A program made the position numbers and the translations under genes. DNA of 64,000 bases from contig CAUVXJ010000077.1 of assembly GCA_963555925.1 (NCBI GenBank), positions 9,692-73,691 on the forward strand, given 5' to 3'. The notes under the pieces were generated by a model. The model was not told the origin of the DNA and did not search any database. It was given only the letters and a program-made list of their open reading frames with translations. This document shows positions 53,278-62,355 of the stretch, piece by piece. This DNA comes from Protofrankia sp963555925. Its GTDB lineage: Bacteria; Actinomycetota; Actinomycetes; Frankiales; Frankiaceae. Each line of letters begins with the position of its first letter. Within the stretch, counting starts at the first letter, position 1.

Positions 53278-53566
53278 CTCGACCTCCTCGAACTGTTCGT
53301 GGACCTCGCGGCGGGCGTTTCGCCACGGCAATGGCAAGCCGCGGCGGGTGAAGGTGTGAAGAACAAAGATGTAAATCACACATCTGTTGGACGACTTGCC
53401 TGGTCCCGGGTTGTCCACATCACATCCCGTTCCCGAAAGTGCGGCATGTGCCCAGGTCCCGCCCCGCTCGCATCACCGGACACCGGGGAAGTGACGTCCG
53501 GTGCAGAGCGGGGGGAGACCTCGGCGCACGCCGGCACCCCGTCCTCAGGTCTCTCCACCTCTGCCT

Positions 53567-53998
53567 CTAGATGACGCCGGGCAGCACCTCCTCGGAAAGC
53601 GCCGCGAAGTTCTCCTCCTGGCCGGCGAGATAGGTATCCCACCGGGAGGCGTCCCAGATCTCCACCCGGGTGTTCGCGCCGTTCACGACGCAGTCGCGGA
53701 TCAGATCCGCGTAGGTCCGGAGTGCGGGCGGGATGGTGATCCTGCCCTGCCGGTCGGGAACGTCGTCCGACGCGGAGGAAAAGAAGACACGGCTGTAATC
53801 CCGCAGCGCCTTTGCCGTAACAGGCGCGGTCCGCAGAGACTCGCTGATCCGGGTGAACTCAACCATGGGGAACACGTAGAGGCATCGCTCCTGCCCCTTG
53901 GTAATCACAAGCCCCCCTTCCAGCTCCTCACGGAACTTCGCCGGCAGTGTGAGCCGGCCTTTGTCGTCGAGCCGTGGCGTGTGGCTGCCGAGGAACAT
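53567..53998 (-). CDS. mraZ: Transcriptional regulator MraZ
   Basis: A 143-residue MraZ with two SpoVT/AbrB-like DNA-binding halves: 'FLGSHTPRLDDKGRLTLPAK' and the second repeat 'DVPDRQGRITIPPALR', each with the DxxGRxxxP motif. MraZ represses or modulates the dcw operon by binding repeated GTGGG boxes upstream of its own gene, and such boxes are present at 54077-54111. The ATG has GGAGGG upstream. There is a 289-bp gap to rsmH with no other gene. Confidence 0.95.
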   Translation of the reverse strand: MFLGSHTPRLDDKGRLTLPAKFREELEGGLVITKGQERCLYVFPMVEFTRISESLRTAPVTAKALRDYSRVFFSSASDDVPDRQGRITIPPALRTYADLIRDCVVNGANTRVEIWDASRWDTYLAGQEENFAALSEEVLPGVI

Positions 53999-54076
53999 CG
54001 GCGCCCTCCTCGCCCGTGCCCGGGAGGTTCAGAGCCATCCAGTCCTGCTCTGGTTGGCCTGTGAGTGCGCCCGTCC

Positions 54077-54111
54077 CCCACTGCGCGCCACTGTACCCCA
54101 CTCTCCCCCAC
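54077..54111 (-). promoter_or_regulatory. MraZ operator (four direct GTGGN boxes)
   Basis: Read on the minus strand, GTGGG, GTGGG, GTGGC and GTGGG recur with exact 10-bp spacing (plus-strand CCCAC at 54107-54111, 54097-54101 and 54077-54081; GCCAC at 54087-54091). This is the known MraZ box arrangement. It lies about 80-115 bp upstream of the mraZ start. Confidence 0.85.
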
Positions 54112-54163
54112 CGGGAAGCCCTCCGACACTCCGGACACACCCCTCGAAGCCCACAACCACCGA

Positions 54164-54191
54164 GCCGTATGGATCATGGATGCGAAGTCAA
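54164..54191 (-). promoter_or_regulatory. Candidate mraZ promoter
   Basis: On the minus strand TTGACT (54186-54191) is followed after 16 bases by TACGGC (54164-54169). Transcription would begin near 54157, upstream of the MraZ boxes. The -10 is a poor match, so confidence is low. Confidence 0.35.
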
Positions 54192-54408
54192 TGTGTCGTT
54201 TGACCAAACATGACAAAAACACCTGCGAGTAACAGTCATGGCAGCTACGATCCAATGCCCCTGCGAATCAGTACGCTTTCCGGACATCGGTGGGCAGAGG
54301 ATTCTCAACGTGTGAAGGCCATCGCCCGCCTTGGTGTCACACTCGTGGAGGGTCCGCCGGGCCCACCGTGCCGATCTGACGACGGCTGACCTGAGAACGG
54401 AGGCTGAC

Positions 54409-55437
54409 GTGACGGTGACGGAGCCCGGCGTCATGCACTGGCGCGAGCCGGGGACCGAGCTGCACCACCTGGCCGATGTCGCGACGCGAGTGACCCAGGC
54501 CGTCGGGACCGTCATCGACGGTAAGCCCGAGGTGATCAGGATCTCACTGATCGTCCTGCTCGCCGGCGGCCACCTGCTCATCGAGGACGTACCCGGCGTG
54601 GGAAAGACGATGCTCGCCAAGGCCCTCGCGCGCTCCATCGACGCTCGTGTCCGCCGCATCCAGTTCACACCGGATCTGCTGCCCAGCGACGTCACCGGGG
54701 TGAGCGTCTACAACCAGGACACCAGGGACTTCGAATTCCGCCCCGGACCGGTGTTCGCCAACATCGTCGTCGGCGACGAGATCAACCGGGCCGCCCCCAA
54801 GGCGCAGTCAGCACTCCTGGAATGCATGGAGGAACACCAGGTCACCATCGACGGTGTCACCTACCATCTGGAGCCACCGTTCATGGTCATAGCGACCCAG
54901 AACCCGATCGAGATGGAAGGCACCCATCCACTGCCGGAAGCGCAGCGCGATCGTTTCACCGCGCGGGTGTCGATGGGCTACCCGTCGCCCGCGGCCGAGC
55001 TAGCCATGATCGACAGCCACGGGACCACCGAACCCCTGGACGGGATCAGTCCCGCCACCGACGCAGGTGAGATCGCCAAGCTGATTTCCCTGGTACGCGC
55101 CATACATGTGTCCGATGACGTACGCCGGTACATCGTCGACCTCGTGGCTGCCACCCGCCGGCATCCCGAACTCGCCCTGGGTGCATCTCCCCGTGCGACC
55201 CTGCACCTCGTGCGGACTGCCCGGGCCCGGGCCGCGCTGGACGGCCGAACCTTCGTCGTGCCCGACGACGTCCAGGCCATGGCGGCGCCGGTGCTCGCCC
55301 ACCGGCTGCTGGTGAACCCCGACATCGCGATGTCGAGCACGTCCATGACCGACATCAGCTCCCGGATCATTACCGAGATCGTCGCACGTGTTCCCATCCC
55401 ACGCCATGGGGCACGTCCGCCGCACCGCGGCCGTTGA
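54409..55437 (+). CDS. MoxR family AAA+ ATPase
   Basis: A 342-residue MoxR AAA+ chaperone-type ATPase. Walker A 'EDVPGVGKTMLAKALA', Walker B 'VVGDEINRAAPKAQSALLE', and 'MVIATQNPIEMEGTHPLPEAQRDRF' with sensor 1 and the Arg finger region. The family helps assemble or activate metal- or cofactor-containing or secreted complexes. It is the first gene of a MoxR-DUF58-transglutaminase operon, a set found beside dcw clusters in actinobacteria. The GTG at 54409 has GGAGG five bases upstream, which decides the start. Confidence 0.93.
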   Translation: MTVTEPGVMHWREPGTELHHLADVATRVTQAVGTVIDGKPEVIRISLIVLLAGGHLLIEDVPGVGKTMLAKALARSIDARVRRIQFTPDLLPSDVTGVSVYNQDTRDFEFRPGPVFANIVVGDEINRAAPKAQSALLECMEEHQVTIDGVTYHLEPPFMVIATQNPIEMEGTHPLPEAQRDRFTARVSMGYPSPAAELAMIDSHGTTEPLDGISPATDAGEIAKLISLVRAIHVSDDVRRYIVDLVAATRRHPELALGASPRATLHLVRTARARAALDGRTFVVPDDVQAMAAPVLAHRLLVNPDIAMSSTSMTDISSRIITEIVARVPIPRHGARPPHRGR

Positions 55438-55443
55438 GTTCCC

Positions 55444-56961
55444 ATGCTCGACTTTCTGGCGGCGATACGCGGGCTGACCATCCGCGGACTCTGCTTCGTG
55501 GCCACCGGACTGGCCTGCTGCGCGCTGGCCGCCACGGTCGGCGAGGAAGACCTGTTCCGCGTCGGCATACTGCTGGTCGCGCTGCCGGTGTGCGCGGCGG
55601 CGTTCGTGTGCAAGACCCGTTACCGGCTCGCGTGCCACCGCTTTCTCGTGCCCGCCCGGGTGGCCGTGGACGGTGCCGTTTCGGTCGGCATCCGGATCGA
55701 CAACATAAGCGGACGTCCCTCCTCAGTCCTACTGGTCGATGACGAGGTTCCAGACCCTCTCGGCTTCCGGGCCCGGTTCGTGCTCGACCGGGTGGAGGCG
55801 GGTGGCGTCCGGTACCTCACCTACAAGCTTCGTCCCCAACTGCGCGGCCGCCACCTGATCGGACCGATAGCGATTCGGATCACGGATCCCTTCGGGCTCT
55901 GCGAGCTCACGCGCGCGTTCCGCAGCCGCGACGAGCTGATCGTGACCCCACCGGTGGAGGTCCTGCCCCGGACCCGTCCCGGCGGTCACGTCACGATCAG
56001 CACCCACCGTCAGCGGCATGCATCGGCTGCTGGTGCGGACGACTTCTCCACCCGTCCCTACCAGGCCGGCGACGACCTCCGGCGGGTTCACTGGCGGACC
56101 AGTGCCCGCACCGGCGCCCTGATGGTGCGTCAGGAGGAGGGCTTCCGCCCGAGCAGCGCGACCCTGTTCCTCGACACCCGTTCCGGTGCCTGGGCCGACC
56201 GGGGTCCCATGTCCTCGTTCGAATGGGCGGTCGGCGCGGCCGCCTCGATCGCTGTACACCTGACCGGGACGGGCCAGACAGTGCGGCTGCTGTGTGGCAA
56301 CGCCACGACCCCCGCCGCGGTGCGGGGATCACGCAACCCGACCGCGGTGCTGGACACGCTCGCGGTGGTGGACGTGACCGACACCCCTTCGATCCAGGGC
56401 GCGCGCAGCCGTCTGCAGGCAGCGGACAACGCGATGGTGGTCGCGATCCTCGGGCACACCGATCCGGTACAGGCCCTCGCCCTGGCCCGGGCACGCCCAC
56501 GCGACGCCACCGCGATCGCTGTGCTGGTCGACGTGGCGACCTGGAGCGCGGACCGCTCAGTCGGCGGAAACGAAACCCTGCGGGCGTGCCGAACGATCTT
56601 CCAGCGTCACGGCTGGAAAGTAGTCACCGCATGTCACGGCGACAGGCTCGCCACGCTGTGGCCGGCAACGACCGGAAATGAACCCGCTCAGGACGGTGAG
56701 ACAGCCGCGGCCGGGCACCGGCCCGTACCCGTACGGGTGTCGGCTGACATGGTTCACGACGACCCGCGTACACCGGAGTCGACCACCGGTGGGCTCGACG
56801 CGGGCCCGGTCGCAGGCGGCGATCCGGCTGCGGGACCGCAAGGGGGATCGACATCGGAATCGGAACCGGCAGTGGAACCCGTAGTGGAACCCGCGATGGA
56901 ACCCGCGATGGAACCCAGCCGCGCGCCGTCCACGAACACACAGGCCGGAGTGGCACGGTGA
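55444..56961 (+). CDS. DUF58 domain membrane protein
   Basis: A 505-residue protein with two N-terminal membrane helices (about residues 15-55), then a beta-rich part, and the DUF58 core 'STRPYQAGDDLRRVHWRTSARTGALMVRQ' near residue 205 followed by a vWA-like fold. The C-terminal tail is disordered, with repeated EPAMEPAMEP. DUF58 proteins form complexes with the MoxR ATPase encoded just upstream. The stop overlaps the GTG of the transglutaminase gene (GTGA). The ribosome site is weak, consistent with coupling to moxR six bases away. Confidence 0.9.
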   Translation: MLDFLAAIRGLTIRGLCFVATGLACCALAATVGEEDLFRVGILLVALPVCAAAFVCKTRYRLACHRFLVPARVAVDGAVSVGIRIDNISGRPSSVLLVDDEVPDPLGFRARFVLDRVEAGGVRYLTYKLRPQLRGRHLIGPIAIRITDPFGLCELTRAFRSRDELIVTPPVEVLPRTRPGGHVTISTHRQRHASAAGADDFSTRPYQAGDDLRRVHWRTSARTGALMVRQEEGFRPSSATLFLDTRSGAWADRGPMSSFEWAVGAAASIAVHLTGTGQTVRLLCGNATTPAAVRGSRNPTAVLDTLAVVDVTDTPSIQGARSRLQAADNAMVVAILGHTDPVQALALARARPRDATAIAVLVDVATWSADRSVGGNETLRACRTIFQRHGWKVVTACHGDRLATLWPATTGNEPAQDGETAAAGHRPVPVRVSADMVHDDPRTPESTTGGLDAGPVAGGDPAAGPQGGSTSESEPAVEPVVEPAMEPAMEPSRAPSTNTQAGVAR

Positions 56962-59378
56962 CCTCCCGGCTCCGGCTGTCCCCTCCCATCGGTGGCGCCT
57001 TGGCGTCGCTGCTCTGCGCATCCGCGCTCACGCCGTTGTTCGAAGGCTTCTGGTGGTGGTTCGGCCCCGTGATCGTGGCCACCGCGGTAGCTGTGGCCAC
57101 GGCCGCGTTGGCGCGGACGCTCCGGCTGGCCATCCCGGTGGCGCTCGTATTCGGGCTGCTCGGACTCGTGATAACGGTTACGGCGCTGTACGCGCGCGAG
57201 ACCGCTGTCGCCGGTCTGGTCCCGACGGGACGGACGGTGGACGCGCTGCGTACCCTTGTCACGGCCGGTCGCGACGACGTGTCCAGGCTTGCCGCACCAG
57301 TACCGCGACGACCGGGCCTGGTGATACTCACCGTCACCGGTGTCTACATCGTCGCGATGATCGTCGACTTCCTGGTGGTGACGATCCGACGCCCGACGCT
57401 TGCGGGACTTCCACTGCTGGCGTTGTTCATGCTGCCCGCAGCCGTACTGCCACACGGTGTCGGAGTAACACCGTTTCTGCTCGGCACGGCAGGATTTCTA
57501 CTGCTGCTCGTGATGGACAGGCAACAGACGGTCGAACGCTGGGGAAAGCCGATCACCGGATCGGAGCGGCCGTCGCTACCGAACAGCGCAGGCAGCCTTG
57601 CCGCCGGGATCGCCCTGTGCGCGGTGGTGTGCACGCTGGCCGTCCCGGCACTGCTGCCATCCCTCGATGGAGTGGGGCCGTTGGCCCGCCAGCAGGGTGC
57701 TCCCCGCTACACGGTCGGCCCGGGTTCAGCGATCGTGCTGCCGCCGTTCGTCTCGATGTCACAGCAACTGCATGCCAGCGAACCCACGAGCCTGCTGTCG
57801 GTGCGCATGGCCACCCCTCGGTACCTGCGGCTGACCGCGCTGGAACAGTTCGACGGGCAGCGGTTCACTCTTCGCTCGCTGCACGCGACCAGCGATGCGA
57901 GAATCAGTGACGGTCTTCCCGCGGTGGCCCGCAACACCCGCGCCACGACAGTGTCAGCGACGATCAACGTATCGACGGTCCTGGCGGAACGCTACCTTCC
58001 GCTGCCTGGGACCCCGACCAGGATCGACGGTCTTGCTCCGGGAAGCGACTGGCGGCTGTCCGCCGACACCGGCACGGTCTTCAGTACCCGGTCCACTACC
58101 GCCGGCGCACACTTCCAGGTGGAAGCGTCCATCCCCGACCCGCTTCCAAGCCAGCTCGCGGCCTCACCGCGGACGTTCCCGGCAGATCTGAAGATTGACA
58201 CGGAGCTGCCGCCCAACACCGACCCGCGGGTCGGAAAACTCGCCCGTGACATAACAGCGACCCGCACGAACAGCTACGAGCAGGCTATGGCGATCCAGAA
58301 CTACTTGCACGACACCAACTTCATCTACGACCTCAACGGCGCTCCCACGACCCAGGACGGGGCTCTGGCCGAGTTCCTGTTCAAGACCAGACGTGGTTAC
58401 TGTGAGCAGTTCGCCTCCGCGATGACCGTGCTGCTGCGAGCGCTCGGCATCCCCGCCCGGGTTGTGATCGGCTTCGTCCCGGGGACCCGACAGGCCGACG
58501 GCAGCTATCTGATCACCAACAAGGATGCGCACGCCTGGCCGGAAGCGTGGTTCGCCTCGACCGGGTGGGTTTCCTTCGAGCCCACTCCTCGCGCCGATGG
58601 CACCATCACCCCGGATTACGCGTTGTCCCCCGACGCGACCGGGCAGAGCCCGAGCTCCTCGGCCACGCCGTCGCACAGCGCCCCCACGCCGACTCCGTCG
58701 ACGGATCCGCATACCGGTGCCAGCCAGGATGGCACACCCATCGCAGAGCCGAAAACTTCCGAAAAGGCACATTCCGAAGGCATTTCACTAGCTACGATCA
58801 TCCTGTGGGGTACGCGGGCTCTGCTCGGGACCGGCATCGTCGCGGTGCTGCTGCTTCCAGCGATGGTGCGGATCGCGCGCCGCCGCCGCCGTGTCGCCGC
58901 CGCCATGACAGGCGGTCACCCCGATCGCGACGGGTCAGCGGCCGTGGATGTCCGCGTGCACGCGGCCTGGGCCGAACTCACGGACCTCACGGCCGATCTT
59001 GGATTGCGGGCGCGCCCGAACGAGTCGCCGCGGGCCGTTGCAATCCGCCTGGCCGACCACATCGCCGCCAGCACCGAGGTCGCGGCACCCGACGCCGAGA
59101 CGGGACGGGCTGCGTTGTTGCGGATCGCCGAGGCGGAGGAGCTGGCCTGCTACGGACCACCCACGCGGGCACTGTCCGGCACGTCCGACGGAGGGATCGG
59201 ACGTAACCTGCAGCTGGTCGGGCGGCTGCTGCGAACGGCGGCCCCGCGCAGCGACCGGGCGCGCGCACTGGTCGCCCCACGTTCGGTGATCGGTGAATTG
59301 AATGGATTCACCCGATTCACCCGGCGGAAACGACTCGGCCGTCAGCCGGCCGACACCGTCAAGTCAGCTCAGCCGTAG
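56958..59378 (+). CDS. TgpA-like membrane transglutaminase/protease
   Basis: An 806-residue protein. About six membrane helices occupy residues ~10-210, an extracytoplasmic domain follows, and the transglutaminase core lies near residues 475-545. The triad is Cys in 'RRGYCEQFASAM', His in 'NKDAHAWPEAW' and an acidic residue around 'VSFEPTPRADG'. A last membrane helix (about 612-635) leads to a cytoplasmic DUF4129-like tail. In the MoxR-DUF58-TgpA set it probably acts on envelope proteins or peptidoglycan. The substrate is unknown. A 16-bp tandem repeat starts at its stop codon. Confidence 0.9.
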   Translation: MTSRLRLSPPIGGALASLLCASALTPLFEGFWWWFGPVIVATAVAVATAALARTLRLAIPVALVFGLLGLVITVTALYARETAVAGLVPTGRTVDALRTLVTAGRDDVSRLAAPVPRRPGLVILTVTGVYIVAMIVDFLVVTIRRPTLAGLPLLALFMLPAAVLPHGVGVTPFLLGTAGFLLLLVMDRQQTVERWGKPITGSERPSLPNSAGSLAAGIALCAVVCTLAVPALLPSLDGVGPLARQQGAPRYTVGPGSAIVLPPFVSMSQQLHASEPTSLLSVRMATPRYLRLTALEQFDGQRFTLRSLHATSDARISDGLPAVARNTRATTVSATINVSTVLAERYLPLPGTPTRIDGLAPGSDWRLSADTGTVFSTRSTTAGAHFQVEASIPDPLPSQLAASPRTFPADLKIDTELPPNTDPRVGKLARDITATRTNSYEQAMAIQNYLHDTNFIYDLNGAPTTQDGALAEFLFKTRRGYCEQFASAMTVLLRALGIPARVVIGFVPGTRQADGSYLITNKDAHAWPEAWFASTGWVSFEPTPRADGTITPDYALSPDATGQSPSSSATPSHSAPTPTPSTDPHTGASQDGTPIAEPKTSEKAHSEGISLATIILWGTRALLGTGIVAVLLLPAMVRIARRRRRVAAAMTGGHPDRDGSAAVDVRVHAAWAELTDLTADLGLRARPNESPRAVAIRLADHIAASTEVAAPDAETGRAALLRIAEAEELACYGPPTRALSGTSDGGIGRNLQLVGRLLRTAAPRSDRARALVAPRSVIGELNGFTRFTRRKRLGRQPADTVKSAQP

Positions 59379-59424
59379 GTCAGCCCAGCCGTAGGTCAGC
59401 CCAGCCGTAGGTCAGCCCAGCCGT
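59370..59424. repeat. 16-bp tandem repeat at the 3' junction of convergent genes
   Basis: Three perfect copies of CAGCCGTAGGTCAGCC plus a partial fourth. The TAG of the first copy is the stop codon of the transglutaminase gene, and each further copy contains another TAG in a different frame. The array fills the space to the DUF3040 gene. Confidence 0.92.
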
Positions 59425-59828
59425 CACTGGCCGTCCCTGTCCTCCCATCGACGGTGCCAACGTTCCTCAAGGCGCTGGGCGATCGAAGCACGGGTCCGGC
59501 GACGTGAAACCGACGGCTGACGACCGCCCGACTCGCCACCGCGGCCACCGATCCGGCGAAGATCGGCTGCGCCCCGTGACGCCGCGAACAGCATCAGACC
59601 GAAGCCGAGCACACCGAAGACCACGATCAGCGGCGTCCGGTTGAGCACGACTCCGACAACCAGGACGACCAATCCGAGCACGAACAGGAGAACGCTGTGA
59701 CGAACCCTGCGTAGCAGGTAGGTACGGGGATTCGTCGAGCGGACCGTGCTCGCGAACTTCGGATCGTCCTCGACGAGCGCGCGCTCAATCTGATCCAGCA
59801 GGCGCTGCTCGTTTTCCGAGAGCGGCAT
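59424..59828 (-). CDS. DUF3040 membrane protein
   Basis: A 134-residue actinobacterial DUF3040 protein. The N-terminal family motif is 'MPLSENEQRLLDQIERALVE' with 'DPKFAS'. Two adjacent hydrophobic segments follow ('LLFVLGLVVLVVGVVL', 'LIVVFGVLGFGLMLFAAS'), then an Arg/Ser-rich tail. The function is unknown. It is regularly next to dinB in actinobacteria, as here. The ATG has GGAGGAG upstream. Confidence 0.9.
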   Translation of the reverse strand: MPLSENEQRLLDQIERALVEDDPKFASTVRSTNPRTYLLRRVRHSVLLFVLGLVVLVVGVVLNRTPLIVVFGVLGFGLMLFAASRGAADLRRIGGRGGESGGRQPSVSRRRTRASIAQRLEERWHRRWEDRDGQ

Positions 59829-59951
59829 CGACGCTCCTCCCACGACCGGCAGGTCCGGCAGACGGAACCTGACACCCAAGAATAGGCACGAGCGGGCGAG
59901 CGCGGTAGGCAACCAACCATGCCGAGACAGACCGATCGGTTCGTCCTGCCC

Positions 59952-61211
59952 TCAGTCCTCCCCCAGCCCATCCCGTGTGACACCGGGAGGCCCATCCCGT
60001 GTGACACCGGGAGATGTCATCAGCGACGCCGGCCGGATCGTATCCGCACCGAAACGGCTACGTGCACGGTCCGCAGCGCGCTCGGCATCTCGCCGCCCGA
60101 AGCGGCGTTCACCCAACGCAAGCTGGTGAGTCAGATCTCCGGCCGCGACGAGATTCTCAACCCGCACGCCGACCAGACGTACCGCGACCGGTCGAGCGGC
60201 GATGCCCTCAGCGCGAAGCCCGTCGAACAGTTCACATACGGTAAGATAGATCGTCTGTGCGACATCGGTCGGTTCAGGTAACGTGCGCGCCCGGGTAACG
60301 GTGGTGAAGTCAGTGTAGCGGACCTTGAGCGAGACAGTGCGGGCTCCGTAGCTGCGGCCCCGCAGCCGGGCGCCGATCCGCTCAGACAGGCGCAACAGCT
60401 CCCGGACGATGTCGGCTCGATCCGCGGTGTCGATCGGGAAGGTCTCTTCGGCCCCGATGCTGCGATCGACCGCGCGTGGACTGACCACCCGGTCGTCACG
60501 GCCGTGGGCAAGCGCGGACAGCTGCGCTCCCACAGCCCGGCCGAGCACAGCCTGGAGAGTGGCGAGCGGAGTGTCGGCAATGTCACCGATGGTACGCAGA
60601 CCCAGACGCCGCAGGATTGCCTCGGTACGTTCCCCGACTCCCCACAGCGCGGTGGTGGGCAGTGGATGCAGAAAAGCAAGCACACCGTGATCGGGAACCA
60701 CCAGCAAGCCGTCCGGCTTGCACCGCGCGGACGCAATCTTGGCGATGAACATCGACGGCGCCACCCCGACCGAACAGGTCAGCCCTTGCTCGGAGGCGAC
60801 CCTGGCCCGGATGGCCGCTGCCACGCGAGCCGGCGGGCCGAAATGCCGGCGAGCGCCCGTGACGTCGAGAAACGCCTCGTCAAGGGACAACGGCTGGACC
60901 ATCGGCGTGACGTCATGAAAGATCTCCATGACCGCTGTGGACGCCGCACGGTAGGCGGCGTGGTCGGCGGGTACCACCACCGCCGCCGGGCACAGTCGAC
61001 GCGCCTGGGCCATGGGCATGGCGCTTCGTACACCGAAGCGACGCGCCTCATAGGTCGCGGACAGCACCACCCCCCGCGCGCCGCCACCGACGATCACGGG
61101 ACAGCCCTGCAGGCGTGGTGCGGCCCGCACCGCAACCGAGGCGAAAAATGCGTCCATGTCGACGTGCAGGACACAGCTGCCCTCATCGTCGGACAGCCCG
61201 TCGGTGCTCAC
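59952..61211 (-). CDS. dinB: DNA polymerase IV (Y-family)
   Basis: A translesion polymerase, 419 residues. The palm motifs are 'LHVDMDAFFASVAVR' (first catalytic Asp) and 'PLSLDEAFLDVTGAR' (second Asp/Glu pair); 'YEARRFGVRSAMPMAQARRL' is the fingers region and 'GRSYGARTVSLKVRYTDFTT' the little-finger domain. I see no clear C-terminal beta-clamp peptide. The last residues contain a duplicated PGVTRDG encoded by a 24-bp DNA repeat near 59976-60020. The GTG at 61211 places the start 19 residues before the first palm motif; no strong ribosome site is visible. Confidence 0.92.
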   Translation of the reverse strand: MSTDGLSDDEGSCVLHVDMDAFFASVAVRAAPRLQGCPVIVGGGARGVVLSATYEARRFGVRSAMPMAQARRLCPAAVVVPADHAAYRAASTAVMEIFHDVTPMVQPLSLDEAFLDVTGARRHFGPPARVAAAIRARVASEQGLTCSVGVAPSMFIAKIASARCKPDGLLVVPDHGVLAFLHPLPTTALWGVGERTEAILRRLGLRTIGDIADTPLATLQAVLGRAVGAQLSALAHGRDDRVVSPRAVDRSIGAEETFPIDTADRADIVRELLRLSERIGARLRGRSYGARTVSLKVRYTDFTTVTRARTLPEPTDVAQTIYLTVCELFDGLRAEGIAARPVAVRLVGVRVENLVAAGDLTHQLALGERRFGRRDAERAADRARSRFGADTIRPASLMTSPGVTRDGPPGVTRDGLGED

Positions 61212-61236
61212 CGTGACCGCATCCAGCTGCCTACTG

Positions 61237-61998
61237 TCAGCCGGCGTTGCGGTGAGCAAGAACGTGCAACTGAGTGGCAAGATCGCGAAACGGCCGGCGA
61301 GAGGACGCGGCGATCTCCAGGCGCAGCAACCGCTCGGCTGCGGACGGGTCCCCGTCCACCAACGCTCCGGGTACCAGGTCCGCGAACACCCGTACACCGT
61401 GGATCGCGATCACATCGGCACCGGCATCCCGCACCATGCCGGCGAGAGCACGCGCATCGAAACGGTGCGCGGGGTCGGATGTTCCGCACCGCCCGCCGGG
61501 ATCGGCAAGCGCGTACTGCGCCTCCGCGAACCTGCCGGCGAGTGCGCGGGCGAGCACGACTGCGTCCCGGTTGGCGGCGACGATGCTGAGCAGGCCGCCC
61601 GGACGCAGGACCAACGCCGCGGCTGCGAGCGCACGGGCGGGTTCATCCACCACTTCCAGCACGGTGTGGCACAGCAGCACGTCGCAGGAAGCAGCACCGA
61701 CGATCCCCGGGAGGGTAGAAAGATCCCCCTGACGTGCCGCCACCAGATGCGTGACCCCGCGTTCAGCTGCCCGCCGGTCGAGGGACGCGAGTGAGTCAGG
61801 GCTCGGATCGACCACTGTCACCCGGTGGCCCTGCTCAGCCAACGGTACCGCGAACCCGCCGCTCCCGCCGCCGGCGTCCACGATCGCCAGCGAGGTGTTC
61901 CCGGGCGGAGTCATGACGGCCAGGGCATCCCGCAGACCCTGCCAGACCACGGCTTGGCGAAGATCTTCCCAGCTGACTGGACGACTTCCGACAACCAT
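61237..61998 (-). CDS. SAM-dependent class I methyltransferase
   Basis: A 253-residue methyltransferase. SAM motif I is 'LAIVDAGGGSGGFAVPLAE', motif II 'VTVVDPSPDSLASLDRRA', and motif IV 'CDVLLCHTVLEVVDEPARAL'. The ATG at 61998 has GGAGG seven bases upstream, which overrules a much longer frame. It resembles SmtA/CmoM-type enzymes; CmoM acts on the tRNA wobble cmo5U, but the substrate here cannot be told. It lies 25 bp upstream of dinB on the same strand and is probably co-transcribed. Confidence 0.88.
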   Translation of the reverse strand: MVVGSRPVSWEDLRQAVVWQGLRDALAVMTPPGNTSLAIVDAGGGSGGFAVPLAEQGHRVTVVDPSPDSLASLDRRAAERGVTHLVAARQGDLSTLPGIVGAASCDVLLCHTVLEVVDEPARALAAAALVLRPGGLLSIVAANRDAVVLARALAGRFAEAQYALADPGGRCGTSDPAHRFDARALAGMVRDAGADVIAIHGVRVFADLVPGALVDGDPSAAERLLRLEIAASSRRPFRDLATQLHVLAHRNAG

Positions 61999-62101
61999 GC
62001 CGTACCTCCGGTTGGGCGATGCCCGTTCGGGACTTCCCGACGCCTCATGCGGCAGGCTAGCCGCGGGCCCCCATCCTCCCGTCTTCACCTGCCGGCGAAC
62101 C

Positions 62102-62293
62102 TCACACCGGCAGGCGCAGACCGATGGCGACGCCGACCGCCAGACCGCCCAGGGACAGACCTGCCAGGCGCAGTGCCCAGTCAGGAGGCCGCCGGCCCCG
62201 GCCCGGGGCTTCATGCGACGGTTCGGACGCGGCAGGCAGCGTCACCCCGGACGGGATCTGCCGCGGACCACCCCTTCGGATGATCATATTCAT
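62102..62293 (-). CDS. Small single-helix membrane protein
   Basis: A 63-residue reading frame starting 'MNMIIRRGGPRQIPSG' with a GGGAG site six bases ahead of the ATG. The C-terminal third is one hydrophobic helix ('LAGLSLGGLAVGVAIGL') ending in RLPV. No family is recognised. It lies about 100 bp upstream of the methyltransferase gene on the same strand. The good ribosome site and membrane helix support it. Confidence 0.5.
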   Translation of the reverse strand: MNMIIRRGGPRQIPSGVTLPAASEPSHEAPGRGRRPPDWALRLAGLSLGGLAVGVAIGLRLPV

Positions 62294-62355
62294 ACAAAAC
62301 TCCCATCTTCGGTGGCCAAGACACATGAGATGACCACCGATAGTGATGGTTAGAT

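Noticed and set aside
54200..54230. A plus-strand sigma-70-like promoter for the MoxR operon starting at TTGACC
   Set aside because: No acceptable -10 box lies at 16-18 bases from it.
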